Source: Phenylobacterium hankyongense
GTDB taxonomy: Bacteria; Pseudomonadota; Alphaproteobacteria; Caulobacterales; Caulobacteraceae
Assembly: GCF_003254505.1 (NCBI RefSeq)
Contig: NZ_QFYP01000001.1
Span: 1,596,001-1,660,000, forward strand
Length of the DNA: 64,000 nt
Direction: 5' to 3'
Shown: positions 36,108-48,139 of the stretch, piece after piece
Position numbering within the stretch: position 1 is the first letter of the stretch
Layout of the letters: every line of letters starts with the position of its first letter
Notes under the pieces: generated by a model
The model's input: only the letters and a program-made list of their open reading frames with translations
The model's database searches: none
What the model was told of the DNA's origin: nothing
Program-made: the position numbers and the translations under genes

Positions 36108-36457
36108 CCCGACGCAGGTGACAGAGCCTCCCCCGGCGCGAAGCGCGGGCTGGGGGAGATTTGTTCTCTTTTGTTCGGCACCGGCCGGTCCGCGCTAGGC
36201 TGCGCCGCATGGCCTTCCCCGCGAAGAAGTACGGCGCCATCCCCCGCCAGACCCTGAACGCCGCTCCAATTCCTCCCCCAGCGCGTAGCGCGATGTGGGG
36301 GAGGTGTCAGCGAAGCTGACGGAGGGGGTCCTCCGGGGCCGGCCCCGACCGGAGCATCACAGCCCAGAAGCGTCGCCTGTCCATTGACAACCTGCCGTTG
36401 CGCAGTTCCTCTGTCCGCGGGCTGATCAAAAAACAAACTACCCTGGGGAGGGAAATC
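36108..36457. repeat. Repeat-rich gap with two CTCCCCC hairpins
   Basis: A 350-bp gap. Hairpin 1: CTCCCCC (36128-36134) with GGGGGAG (36152-36158). Hairpin 2: CCTCCCCCA (36272-36280) with TGGGGGAGG (36296-36304), followed by GCGAAGCTGACGGAGGGGG. Between them lie GTTC-N6-GTTC (36163-36176) and a short open frame from ATG 36209. The region upstream of the lipoprotein TTG has a GGGGAGGG ribosome-binding site. Confidence 0.65.
36209..36319 (+). pseudogene. Possible gene start truncated by a hairpin repeat
   Basis: ATG 36209 opens a 36-codon frame. The first ~19 residues (MAFPAKKYGAIPRQTLNAA) look like normal coding sequence with GC-rich third positions. The frame then runs into the hairpin repeat at 36272 and stops at 36317-36319. 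A GTTC-N6-GTTC pair lies 33 bases upstream, one base short of an SOS box. This could be the remnant of a gene cut by repeat insertion; it could also be chance. Confidence 0.25.
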
Positions 36458-36877
36458 TTGAACACCGTCAACCGGATCGCGCGTGCGGTCCTCTGCGGCG
36501 CTGTGCTCGCGTCCACCGCCGCCTGCGCCACCGTCACCCGTGGCTCCAACGACACCTGGACCGTGCAGACCGAACCGTCGGGCGCCGCCGTCCGCACCAC
36601 CAACCAGTTCGCCTGCGACTCCACGCCCTGCACCTTCAAGATGCAGCGCAAGGCGGAGTTCGACGTCACCATCACCAAGCCCGGCTACAAGACCTGGCAG
36701 GGCCACGTGACCCACCACGTCGCCGGGGCCGGCGGCGCGGGCATGGCCGGCAACGTGATCCTTGGCGGCATCATCGGCGCCGGCGTCGATGTCGCCACCG
36801 GGGCGATGTACGACCTCGTGCCCAATCCGCTGTCGGTGAAGCTCGAGACGGAGGGCAAGGCCAATGGCGCCCCGTAG
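36458..36877 (+). CDS. Lipoprotein with PEGA-like domain
   Basis: A 139-residue lipoprotein. The signal ends in the lipobox STAAC (Cys23), followed by ATVTRGSND and a PEGA-like beta domain (TEPSGAAVRT, CDSTPCTF, KPGYKTW). A glycine-rich hydrophobic stretch (~85-105) follows. The start is TTG 36458, supported by GGGGAGGGA eight bases upstream; there is no closer ATG. It overlaps the next lipoprotein gene by 14 bases. Function unknown; an envelope location is likely. Confidence 0.78.
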   Translation: MNTVNRIARAVLCGAVLASTAACATVTRGSNDTWTVQTEPSGAAVRTTNQFACDSTPCTFKMQRKAEFDVTITKPGYKTWQGHVTHHVAGAGGAGMAGNVILGGIIGAGVDVATGAMYDLVPNPLSVKLETEGKANGAP

Positions 36878-37478
36878 CACCGCCGCCCTCGTCGCCCTGG
36901 CGCTCGCGGGCCTGGGCGCCACCGCCTGCACCACCACCAGCCAGGTCCACCCGGAATACGTCTCGGCCGGCCTGTCCGCGCCGGTCGTGCAGGGCAAGGC
37001 GGTGATCGTCATGGACGCCGCCGCCCGGAACGGGACCGTCACCGCCCACCCGACCTCGCTCACCGGCGCGGCGACCTCGATCACCGAGCCCATGGGCCCG
37101 ATCATCGCGGCCACCGGCCAGAAGGTGTTCGGGGCGGGGTTCTCCGGCGGAGCCCAGGTGGCCGACCAGCCGCAGCCGGACGCCTACGCCGTCGCGCTGC
37201 GGTCGGACTCCTTCAGCTTCAAGTACGACCAACTGAGCAACCTCGGGTTCGCGATCACCCCAAAGGTCTCGGTGGGCGTCACCGCCGACGTGGCGGCGCC
37301 GGGCGGCAAGCCCCTGCTGCACAAGTCCTACACCCGCACCGACATCACCACCGGCGCCTACGCGGCGAGCCTCAACCCGCCGGAGAAGATCAACCAAGCC
37401 CTCCACATGGCGCTCGGCGAGATCTGGCGCGAAGTGCTGGATGACATCAAAGCGGCGGCGGCAAAGGGCGCGCCCTAA
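36864..37478 (+). CDS. Lipoprotein, unknown
   Basis: A 204-residue lipoprotein with a hydrophobic signal and lipobox GATAC (Cys22), then TTTSQVHPEY. The rest is a mixed alpha/beta domain without recognised motifs. It overlaps the end of the upstream lipoprotein gene, so the two are co-translated and probably work together at the outer membrane. No family is recognised. Confidence 0.75.
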   Translation: MAPRSTAALVALALAGLGATACTTTSQVHPEYVSAGLSAPVVQGKAVIVMDAAARNGTVTAHPTSLTGAATSITEPMGPIIAATGQKVFGAGFSGGAQVADQPQPDAYAVALRSDSFSFKYDQLSNLGFAITPKVSVGVTADVAAPGGKPLLHKSYTRTDITTGAYAASLNPPEKINQALHMALGEIWREVLDDIKAAAAKGAP

Positions 37479-38020
37479 CCCCCGCCCGCTCCGCTCATCC
37501 CCGCGAAAGCGGGGACCCAGGCTTTTTCAATCCAGCGGTCAAACGCCTCTGAAAACCGGCATTCCTCAGGAATGCTGAAGGTCCTTAAGCCCATGGTCAG
37601 ATGTCCGCTCCGGGTTTCGGTTGCGCTCAAGGAGCGCGCCTCCGGCGCCCGCTCCCCGGCGGCCCTGCGGGCCGTCATTGACCCGGTTGCAAGCCGGAGC
37701 ATGCTCGCCGCCATGGACCTAAAGGGCTCAACCGCCTCACGGGCCGCCCCGGCCGCAGGAGCAGACATTGGGTGGGCAAAAAGGGAGGGGCGGCTTCTGG
37801 CACGAAGGCGACCTTGGGAAGGTCCGCTTCAGGGACGATCGCTGAGCTTCAGTGATGAATGGCCGCTTCATCCCATTTGCTGACGTTGGGAGAGTCAGCT
37901 TTCGGACGCTTTCTCAGCTTGGCCGCACTCAGTCCGCTGCTGACTCTCAGGCGACATTCGGTACGTCTGCTTGCCGCCCCAGTCCGGAGCGTTCTGAGCC
38001 AGTAAGCGGCGGGCTGCGCT
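37479..38020. other. 542-bp gap with a GAAA-loop hairpin and no supported gene
   Basis: The gap begins with a perfect hairpin CCCCGC-GAAA-GCGGGG (37499-37514) followed by ACCCAGG, a REP-like unit widespread in alphaproteobacteria from memory. The rest (37560-38020) has uneven composition and several short frames on both strands, none with a ribosome-binding site or family likeness. The plus-strand frame at 37572 and minus-strand frame at 37768 look like repeat-derived noise. It may be decayed sequence. Confidence 0.6.
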
Positions 38021-40558
<2,538 letters not shown>

Positions 40559-40854
40559 CCCATGGCCTCCGGGGTGGTAAAGGCGCGGCTGGAGGCGCGG
40601 TTGCTTCGGCAGGCTACGTGAGCGCCCCCATTGATGACTGGGCGAGGATCGGTGGCCGTGCCGTAGGATCGTTCGACTGCGGCCAGTCGATAGTTCGGCC
40701 AGCCGAGCAGGTGCGGGCGTCAGGCGACGTCAGGATTGCGGCTGGAGGTCAACGTCCGCACTTGGCGCAAAGCGGACGGGCGCGCGTCCGCCCACATGCC
40801 CGCTCCTAGGATAAGGCCGACCTTCGCGACCGACGCGCCGTCCCCCCTCTCTCG
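40559..40854. other. Non-coding part of the gap between uvrA2 and rplU
   Basis: About 300 bases with no gene I can support. It must carry the uvrA2 promoter. A loose GTTC ... GTTC pair (near 40670-40695) is too far apart for a LexA box. The rplU promoter follows at 40855. Confidence 0.5.
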
Positions 40855-40882
40855 TTGACTCCACGCTCGCCGTGCGTATAAG
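40855..40882 (+). promoter_or_regulatory. Sigma-70 promoter of rplU-rpmA
   Basis: TTGACT (40855-40860), a 16-base spacer and TATAAG (40877-40882) form a near-consensus promoter 77 bases upstream of the rplU start, fitting a highly expressed ribosomal operon. Confidence 0.75.
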
Positions 40883-40893
40883 TCCCGCCCTCT

Positions 40894-40917
40894 CGCCCGC
40901 CGGGCCACTGGCGGGCG
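40894..40917 (+). promoter_or_regulatory. Leader hairpin of rplU mRNA
   Basis: CGCCCGCC (40894-40901) pairs perfectly with GGCGGGCG (40910-40917) around an 8-base loop, in the 5' leader shortly after the predicted transcription start. It could be a site for ribosomal-protein autoregulation, but no known leader family is matched. Confidence 0.4.
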
Positions 40918-40958
40918 CATTCCGTTTTGCACACACGACAAAGTACGAAGGCGCGAAG

Positions 40959-41672
40959 ATGTACGCGGTGATCAAGACCGGCGGCAAGCAGTACCGGGTC
41001 CAACCGGGCGATCTGCTGGTGGTCGAAAAGCTCGACGGCGAACCCGGCGCCAACGTGGCGTTCGGCGAAGTGCTGATGCTGGGCGAGGGCGAGGCCATCA
41101 CGCTCGGCGCCCCCACCGTGGCCGGCGCGACTGTCTCGGCGACCCTGATCGAGACCCGCAAGGGCGAGAAGGTGAAGATCTTCAAGAAGATCCGCCGCCA
41201 GGGCTATCGCCGCACCAAGGGCCACCGGCAGATCGAAAGCGTCCTGCGGGTGACTTCCATCGCCGGCGCCGACGGCAAGGAAACCAAGTGGGACGGCACG
41301 GTGGACATGACCACCAAGGCCGAGCTGAACGCCCGCTCGCGGAACCTGAAGTTCCTGGCCCCCGGCGCGGAAGCCGAAGCCGCTGCCGCCCCCAAGGCCG
41401 CCAAGACCGCCGCCCCCAAGGCGCCGGCCAAGGCCAAGGCTGCGCCCAAGGCCAAGGCCGACACCGCCGAGGAAGTCCTCGCCGATCCGGCCGTGATCGC
41501 GGCGATGGACTCCGCGGAGACCAACGCCCCCGTCGCCGAGGCCCCCGTTGCGGAAGCCAAGAAGGCCGCGCCGAAGAAGGCCGCGGCGCCCAAGGCTGAA
41601 GGCGACGACGAGACCAAGGCTGCCGCCCCCAAGAAGGCCGCCGCCCCGAAGAAGGACAAGTCGGCCGAGTAG
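40959..41672 (+). CDS. rplU: 50S ribosomal protein L21 with long C-terminal extension
   Basis: The first ~105 residues are standard L21 (MYAVIKTGGKQYRVQPGD, KIRRQGYRRTKGHRQ). A further ~130 residues form a low-complexity Ala/Lys/Pro extension with acidic patches, so the product has 237 residues against the usual 100-110. Shorter extensions are known in alphaproteobacteria. The extension is in frame and codon use is normal. It is followed 29 bases later by rpmA. Confidence 0.95.
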   Translation: MYAVIKTGGKQYRVQPGDLLVVEKLDGEPGANVAFGEVLMLGEGEAITLGAPTVAGATVSATLIETRKGEKVKIFKKIRRQGYRRTKGHRQIESVLRVTSIAGADGKETKWDGTVDMTTKAELNARSRNLKFLAPGAEAEAAAAPKAAKTAAPKAPAKAKAAPKAKADTAEEVLADPAVIAAMDSAETNAPVAEAPVAEAKKAAPKKAAAPKAEGDDETKAAAPKKAAAPKKDKSAE

Positions 41673-41701
41673 GGCCGACTGCTTAGGATCAGGAGAGCGC
41701 A

Positions 41702-41974
41702 ATGGCTCACAAGAAATCAGGCGGCTCCTCGCGCAACGGTCGCGATTCGGCCGGTCAGCGCCTCGGCGTGAAGAAGTTCGGCGGCGAAGCGGTGCTCGCC
41801 GGCAACATCCTCGTGCGTCAGCGCGGCACCAAGTTCTGGGCCGGCGCCAACGTGGGCATGGGCAAGGACCACACCCTCTTCGCCAAGGCGCACGGCGCGG
41901 TGAAATTCATCACCAAGCGTGATGACCGCACCTACGTCACTGTGGTGCCGGCGCAGGTGATTGCAGCCGAATAG
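41702..41974 (+). CDS. rpmA: 50S ribosomal protein L27
   Basis: A 90-residue L27 starting [18 protein letters not shown], whose N-terminal tail reaches the peptidyl transferase centre. There is no N-terminal leader needing cleavage, unlike Firmicutes. It ends the rplU-rpmA operon and is followed by two inverted repeats. Confidence 0.97.
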   Translation: MAHKKSGGSSRNGRDSAGQRLGVKKFGGEAVLAGNILVRQRGTKFWAGANVGMGKDHTLFAKAHGAVKFITKRDDRTYVTVVPAQVIAAE

Positions 41975-42000
41975 GCGGAACCTCTCCATCCGGTTCCGCC
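41974..42000 (+). terminator. Inverted repeat at the rpmA stop
   Basis: GGCGGAACC (41974-41982) pairs perfectly with GGTTCCGCC (41992-42000) around 9 bases. It starts at the last base of the stop codon. No U-run follows, so it may protect the 3' end rather than terminate. Confidence 0.45.
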
Positions 42001-42030
42001 CCAATCAGAGGCGGACCGGACAAGACTTCA

Positions 42031-42070
42031 AGCGGGGAGTCCGGGACGCCGGGCTCCCCGCTTTTCGTTT
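42031..42070 (+). terminator. Intrinsic terminator of rplU-rpmA
   Basis: A 12-bp stem (42031-42042 with 42051-42062, one G-U pair) with an 8-base loop is followed by TTTTCGTTTT. It cleanly ends the ribosomal operon before the acetyltransferase gene. Confidence 0.9.
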
Positions 42071-42104
42071 TGGGCCCCCGTCAGAGGGGCCGGGAGGCAA
42101 GAAG

Positions 42105-42638
42105 ATGTGCGCGATCGAAGTCACACCGAGCCTGGCGACGGAACGGCTCCTGCTGCGCGGCCACGTGCCGTCGGACGCCGAGCGGCTCTGCCAGCTGGCC
42201 AACGACATCAAGGTGGCGGGGATGACCGCGGCCATGCCGCACCCCTACGTCGCCGCCGACGCCGAGGCCTTCATCGACCGCGCCATCCGCCAGGACTGGC
42301 GCACCCAGGCGGCCTTCGCCATCGAGCACCGCCAGTTCGGCCTGGTCGGCGGCCTCGGCTTCAAGCCCGCGGCCCGCGGCCGCACCGAGCTCGGCTACTG
42401 GATCGGCCGGCCGTTCTGGAACCGCGGCTACGCCACCGAGGCCGCCCGCGCGGCGCTGCGGTGGGCGCAGCGGGACTGGCGCAAGAAGCTGGTGGTCGCC
42501 GGCCACTTCGCCGACAACCCGGCCTCCGGCCAGGTGCTCTGCAAGTCCGGCTTCCTCTACACCGGCGACGTCGAGCTGCGCGACAGCCGCGCCCGCGGCC
42601 AGACGGTGCCCACCCGGCTGATGGTGTGGCTGGCGTAA
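42105..42638 (+). CDS. GNAT family acetyltransferase (RimJ-like)
   Basis: A 177-residue GNAT protein of the RimJ/RimL-like group: TERLLLRGHVPSDAERL at the start, ELGYWIGRPFWNRGYATEAARA as the acetyl-CoA site (cited in part), and a C-terminal strand with a CKSGFLYTGD motif. It could acetylate a ribosomal protein N-terminus or a small molecule. The start ATG 42105 follows GGGAGGCAAG. It is transcribed after the terminator of rpmA and before obgE. Confidence 0.87.
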   Translation: MCAIEVTPSLATERLLLRGHVPSDAERLCQLANDIKVAGMTAAMPHPYVAADAEAFIDRAIRQDWRTQAAFAIEHRQFGLVGGLGFKPAARGRTELGYWIGRPFWNRGYATEAARAALRWAQRDWRKKLVVAGHFADNPASGQVLCKSGFLYTGDVELRDSRARGQTVPTRLMVWLA

Positions 42639-42651
42639 ACGCCTCCCGGCC

Positions 42652-42674
42652 CCTTCTCCCCTTGCGGGAGAAGG
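42652..42674. repeat. Short TTCTCCC/GGGAGAA hairpin repeat, copy 2
   Basis: CCTTCTCCC (42652-42660) and GGGAGAAGG (42666-42674), 13 bases after the acetyltransferase stop. Confidence 0.75.
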
Positions 42675-42750
42675 TGTCGGGCGGGCGCCCGACGGATGAG
42701 GGCGCGCGTTGACTTGCCAGCTGCCATGGCGCGCCAGCGCCGCCTTGTCG

Positions 42751-42845
42751 GTCCACGAACCACACGAACCACACCAACGGGCCGTGCGGCGCGCGAGGCT
42801 CCCCCAGATGAACCCCCGTTCGTGTGGTTCGTGTGGTTCGTGGAC
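42751..42845. repeat. Composite palindrome with 24-bp arms, copy 1
   Basis: Perfect 24-bp inverted arms at 42751-42774 and 42822-42845, each made of direct CGAACCACA units. The arms are identical to those at 51276 and 51346, while the 47-base centres differ. TTCTCCC hairpins flank it on both sides. The whole 363-bp gap before obgE (42639-43001) consists of such repeats; no gene is supported there. Confidence 0.88.
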
Positions 42846-42914
42846 AAACAGCGCCTGCGGCGCAAAGCCTGCGAGGCGAGCGCGACCCCTCATCCGAGCC
42901 GCCGGCGCGGCCCA

Positions 42915-42937
42915 CCTTCTCCCGCAGGGGGAGAAGG
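42915..42937. repeat. Short TTCTCCC/GGGAGAA hairpin repeat, copy 3
   Basis: CCTTCTCCC (42915-42923) and GGGAGAAGG (42929-42937), between the composite palindrome and obgE. Confidence 0.75.
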
Positions 42938-42971
42938 ATCACCCGAGAACGCACCGCCGGTTTTGTGCTAA

Positions 42972-45172
<2,201 letters not shown>

Positions 45173-45220
45173 GTTTGCTCCGGGTGCTGAAGGCGCTTAG
45201 GTAAGGCTCATCCTGAGCAA

Positions 45221-46801
45221 ATGGGGGCAGGTGTGGACGACGGCGGCGCACGGCATGAACCCGGCCCGACCCGCGAGGGTCGGCTGGAAGCGCTCGTCCC
45301 CGGCCAGGCCATCGTCTTCGGCGGCGACCGCGTCGCCCATGTGAGCCCCGAGTTGGCCGCCGCCTTCCGGGCCGGCGACCGGCTGCTGGTGGACCCCAAT
45401 TCCGGCGCCCTGCTGCACGTCCCCGCCCGCGAGCACGAGGTGGCCGCCGCCGCCGTCGGCCGCGCCCAGGCCGCCTTCGCCCGCATGGGCCAGGTCTCCG
45501 ACGCCTCGATCACCGGCTTCTTCGAGGCCTTCGCCGCCCGGCTCGAGGACGACGCCTGCTGGGGCGAGATCGCCCGCGCCAACGCCGCCGACATCGCCGC
45601 GGCCCGGGCGCGCGGCCGCTCCACCACCCGCCTGCAGGCCGGCGAGGCCATGCGGCGCGACATGATCGCCGGCCTGCGCGCCTGGCGCGACGCCGAGCCC
45701 TCCCGCGGCCGGGTGCTGGAGACCGTCGAGCACGAGGGCTGGCGCGTCGAGCAGGTGATGGCGCCGCTGGGCGTGGTCGGCTTCGTGTTCGAGGGCCGGC
45801 CCAACGTCTTCGCCGACGCCACCGGCGTGCTGCGGGCCGGCAACACCGTGGTGTTCCGCATCGGCTCGGATGCGCTCGGCACCGCGCGAGCCATCGTCCG
45901 CGCCGCCCTCGATCCCGCCCTGGCCGCCGCCGGCCTGCCGGAAGGCGCGGCGGTGCTGGTGGACTCCGCGGCGCATGCCGCCGGCTGGGCGATGTTCGCC
46001 GACCCCCGCCTGTCGCTGGCGGTGGCGCGGGGCTCGGGCCCGGCGGTGTCGCAGCTGGGCGCGATCGCCCGGGCGGCCGGCGCCCCGGTCAGCCTGCACG
46101 GCACCGGCGGCGCCTGGCTGGTGGCCGACGACAGCGCCGACGCCGAGCGGTTCTTCGCCGCCGTCTACCATTCGCTGGACCGCAAGGTCTGCAACACGCT
46201 CAACACCTGCTGCATCGCCGCCTCCCGCGCCGACGAGCTGGTCCCGGTCTTCCTCGACGCCCTGGCCAAGGCCGGCGAGCGGCGCAAGGACTGCAAGCTG
46301 CACGTCGCCCACGCCGACCTCGCCCGCCTGCCGCCGGCCTGGCGCGACGCCCGCGCCACCGTGGTCCGCGCCGAGGGGGCCCGCGAGGAGCCGCGGGTCG
46401 AGCCGCTGGCCGACGCGGACCTCGGTCGCGAGTGGGAGTGGGAGGAGACCCCGGAGGTCAGCCTGAAGATCGTCGCCGACCTCGACGAGGCGGTGGCGCT
46501 CTTCAACCGCTACAGCCCGCGCTTCACCGCCAGCCTGATCGCGCAGGACGCCGCGGCCCAGGCGCGGTTCTACGACACCATCGACGCGCCCTTCGTGGGC
46601 GACGGCTTCACCCGCTGGGTTGACGGCCAGTACGCCCTGGACCGGCCGGAGCTCGGCCTGTCGAACTGGGAGCAGGGACGCCTCTTCGCCCGCGGCGGGG
46701 TGCTGGCCGGCGACGGGGTGTTCACGGTGCGGGCGCGGGTGCGGCAGGCCGATCCGGCGCTCGACCGCGGCGGCGCGCCGACCCCCGGGCGGAGCGCTTG
46801 A
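45221..46801 (+). CDS. Divergent ProA-like aldehyde dehydrogenase
   Basis: A 526-residue protein, about 100 longer than ProA (~420). From residue ~85 it follows glutamate-5-semialdehyde dehydrogenase: ANAADIAAAR, VVGFVFEGRPNV, and the catalytic cysteine in SLDRKVCNTLNT. The first ~70 residues are extra. Near the C-terminus the usual FGLGAEIGIST / LHARGPMG signature is replaced by LGLSNWEQGRLFARGG. Its place between proB and nadD is that of proA, so it may fill that step, but the changed substrate region leaves this open. Its TGA overlaps the TTG start of nadD. Confidence 0.75.
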   Translation: MGAGVDDGGARHEPGPTREGRLEALVPGQAIVFGGDRVAHVSPELAAAFRAGDRLLVDPNSGALLHVPAREHEVAAAAVGRAQAAFARMGQVSDASITGFFEAFAARLEDDACWGEIARANAADIAAARARGRSTTRLQAGEAMRRDMIAGLRAWRDAEPSRGRVLETVEHEGWRVEQVMAPLGVVGFVFEGRPNVFADATGVLRAGNTVVFRIGSDALGTARAIVRAALDPALAAAGLPEGAAVLVDSAAHAAGWAMFADPRLSLAVARGSGPAVSQLGAIARAAGAPVSLHGTGGAWLVADDSADAERFFAAVYHSLDRKVCNTLNTCCIAASRADELVPVFLDALAKAGERRKDCKLHVAHADLARLPPAWRDARATVVRAEGAREEPRVEPLADADLGREWEWEETPEVSLKIVADLDEAVALFNRYSPRFTASLIAQDAAAQARFYDTIDAPFVGDGFTRWVDGQYALDRPELGLSNWEQGRLFARGGVLAGDGVFTVRARVRQADPALDRGGAPTPGRSA

Positions 46802-47472
46802 GCAAGGGGCGCATGTGGTTCGCAGGCCCGGCGCGCCGCCACCCGGCGGCCGGACGCCCGCAGGGCCTGCGGCTGGGCTTCACGCTCAGGCCCGGCATGC
46901 GGGTCGGCCTGTTCGGCGGCTCGTTCAATCCGGCGCACGAGGGCCATGCGCACGTCGCCGAGACCGCCAAGCGCCGGCTCCGGCTCGACCGGGTGATCTG
47001 GCTGGTGTCGCCGCAGAACCCCCTGAAGCCGACGCACGAGACCGCCGGCCTGACGGCCCGCATGGCCGGCGCGCGCCGCTATGCCGACGACCCCTGCATG
47101 ATCGTCTCCGACGCCGAGACGCGGCTCGGCTCCCAGTACACCATCGACACGGTGCGCGCCCTCAAGGCGCGGTTCCCGGGCGTGAAGTTCGTGTGGATCA
47201 TGGGCGCCGACAGCCTGGCCACCTTCCATCGCTGGCGCGGCTGGACCCAGATCATGCGCGAGGTTCCGGTGGCCGTGGTCTCGCGGCCGTGGATCTCCCT
47301 GAAGAGCCGGTTTTCGCCCGCCGCCCTGCGGTTCGCCCGCTTTCGCCTCGGCGCGACCGAGGCCATGGGCCTGCCCAACGCCAAGCCCCCGGCCTGGGTC
47401 TTCCTGCTCGGCCGGTTCAACTTCCAGTCGTCCACCGCATTGCGGGAACGGATGCGGCGGACCCGGTCTTGA
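46798..47472 (+). CDS. nadD: Nicotinate-nucleotide adenylyltransferase
   Basis: A 224-residue enzyme with the nucleotidyltransferase motif GLFGGSFNPAHEGH and the later SSTALRERM segment (usual S-S-T-x-I-R). It makes nicotinic acid adenine dinucleotide in NAD synthesis. The TTG at 46798 overlaps the upstream stop (TTGA); it gives a ~34-residue N-terminal tail rich in Arg and Pro before the domain. ATG 46900 (MRVGLFGG) is an alternative start that would yield the minimal protein. Confidence 0.92.
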   Translation: MSKGRMWFAGPARRHPAAGRPQGLRLGFTLRPGMRVGLFGGSFNPAHEGHAHVAETAKRRLRLDRVIWLVSPQNPLKPTHETAGLTARMAGARRYADDPCMIVSDAETRLGSQYTIDTVRALKARFPGVKFVWIMGADSLATFHRWRGWTQIMREVPVAVVSRPWISLKSRFSPAALRFARFRLGATEAMGLPNAKPPAWVFLLGRFNFQSSTALRERMRRTRS

Positions 47473-47549
47473 AGAGTTTGTGAGGGCCGCTGACCCGCGC
47501 CCGCGCCTGTGATAGGGTCTGAAGGCGAGGATATCAAAGGAGCACCCCG

Positions 47550-47981
47550 CTGAACCAAGAACCCGCGCCGCGTGCGCAGGAAGTCCCGGCCCCGACCTCC
47601 CCGCAGGCCGCCGGAGCTTCCCAAGACGTCCAGGACCGCATCGCCGCCCTGGAAGAGCTGATCCTGGCCCGCCTGGACGACGACAAGGCGCAGGACGTCA
47701 TCTTCATCGACCTCAAAGGCAAGAGCGCCGTCGCCGACGGCCTGATCGTGGCGTCCGGGCGGTCGCACCGCCATGTGGGCGCCATGGCCGACCACCTGCT
47801 GCGGGCGCTGAAGGAAGAGGGCTACGGCCGTTGCCGCGTCGAGGGCATGCCCCACTGCGACTGGGTGCTGATCGACACCGGCGACGTGATCATCCACCTG
47901 TTCCGGCCCGAGGTCCGCAGCTTCTATAACATCGAGAAGATCTGGTCGGTCGACTCGCCGCACCGCACCGCGGCGGTCTGA
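47550..47981 (+). CDS. rsfS: Ribosomal silencing factor RsfS, CTG start
   Basis: A 143-residue RsfS (YbeB/Iojap) protein with ALEELILARLDDDKAQDV, IDLKGKSAVADGLIVASG and the W-V-L-ID-GDVI-HLF core. It binds L14 and keeps subunits apart when nutrients are scarce. In this frame the last upstream stop is 47520-47522 and no ATG, GTG or TTG lies before the domain. The first plausible initiator is CTG 47550, eight bases after AAAGGAG. The 47748 GTG would delete half the domain. It is the last gene of obgE-proB-proA-nadD-rsfS. Confidence 0.88.
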   Translation: MNQEPAPRAQEVPAPTSPQAAGASQDVQDRIAALEELILARLDDDKAQDVIFIDLKGKSAVADGLIVASGRSHRHVGAMADHLLRALKEEGYGRCRVEGMPHCDWVLIDTGDVIIHLFRPEVRSFYNIEKIWSVDSPHRTAAV

Positions 47982-47990
47982 TCCCCCGCC

Positions 47991-48013
47991 CTCCGGCGCA
48001 TGCGCCGCCGGAG
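47991..48013 (+). terminator. Possible hairpin after rsfS
   Basis: CTCCGGCG (47991-47998) pairs with CGCCGGAG (48006-48013), 10 bases after the rsfS stop. There is no U-run, so it may only stabilise the 3' end. Confidence 0.4.
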
Positions 48014-48139
48014 TCCTGCGCGCCGTGACCGCAGCCTGGCCGGCGCGGGCAGACGGCCGACGCCGCTCCCCATCATAAGAACGCTCCCGCAGGGGAGAAG
48101 GCGGATTGAAGGCGCGGTGGCGTTCGGTTTGATAGCGGC

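Noticed and set aside
37475..37883. Overlapping short frames on both strands in the gap before uvrA2
   Set aside because: Both seem to derive from repeat sequence, without start signals or known domains.
40670..40700. Two GTTC tetramers upstream of uvrA2 as an SOS box
   Set aside because: They are far more than 7 bases apart, so they do not fit the LexA site.
42751..42845. CRISPR-like repeat from the CGAACCACA units
   Set aside because: There are only two units per arm, arranged as an inverted repeat with no spacers and no cas genes.
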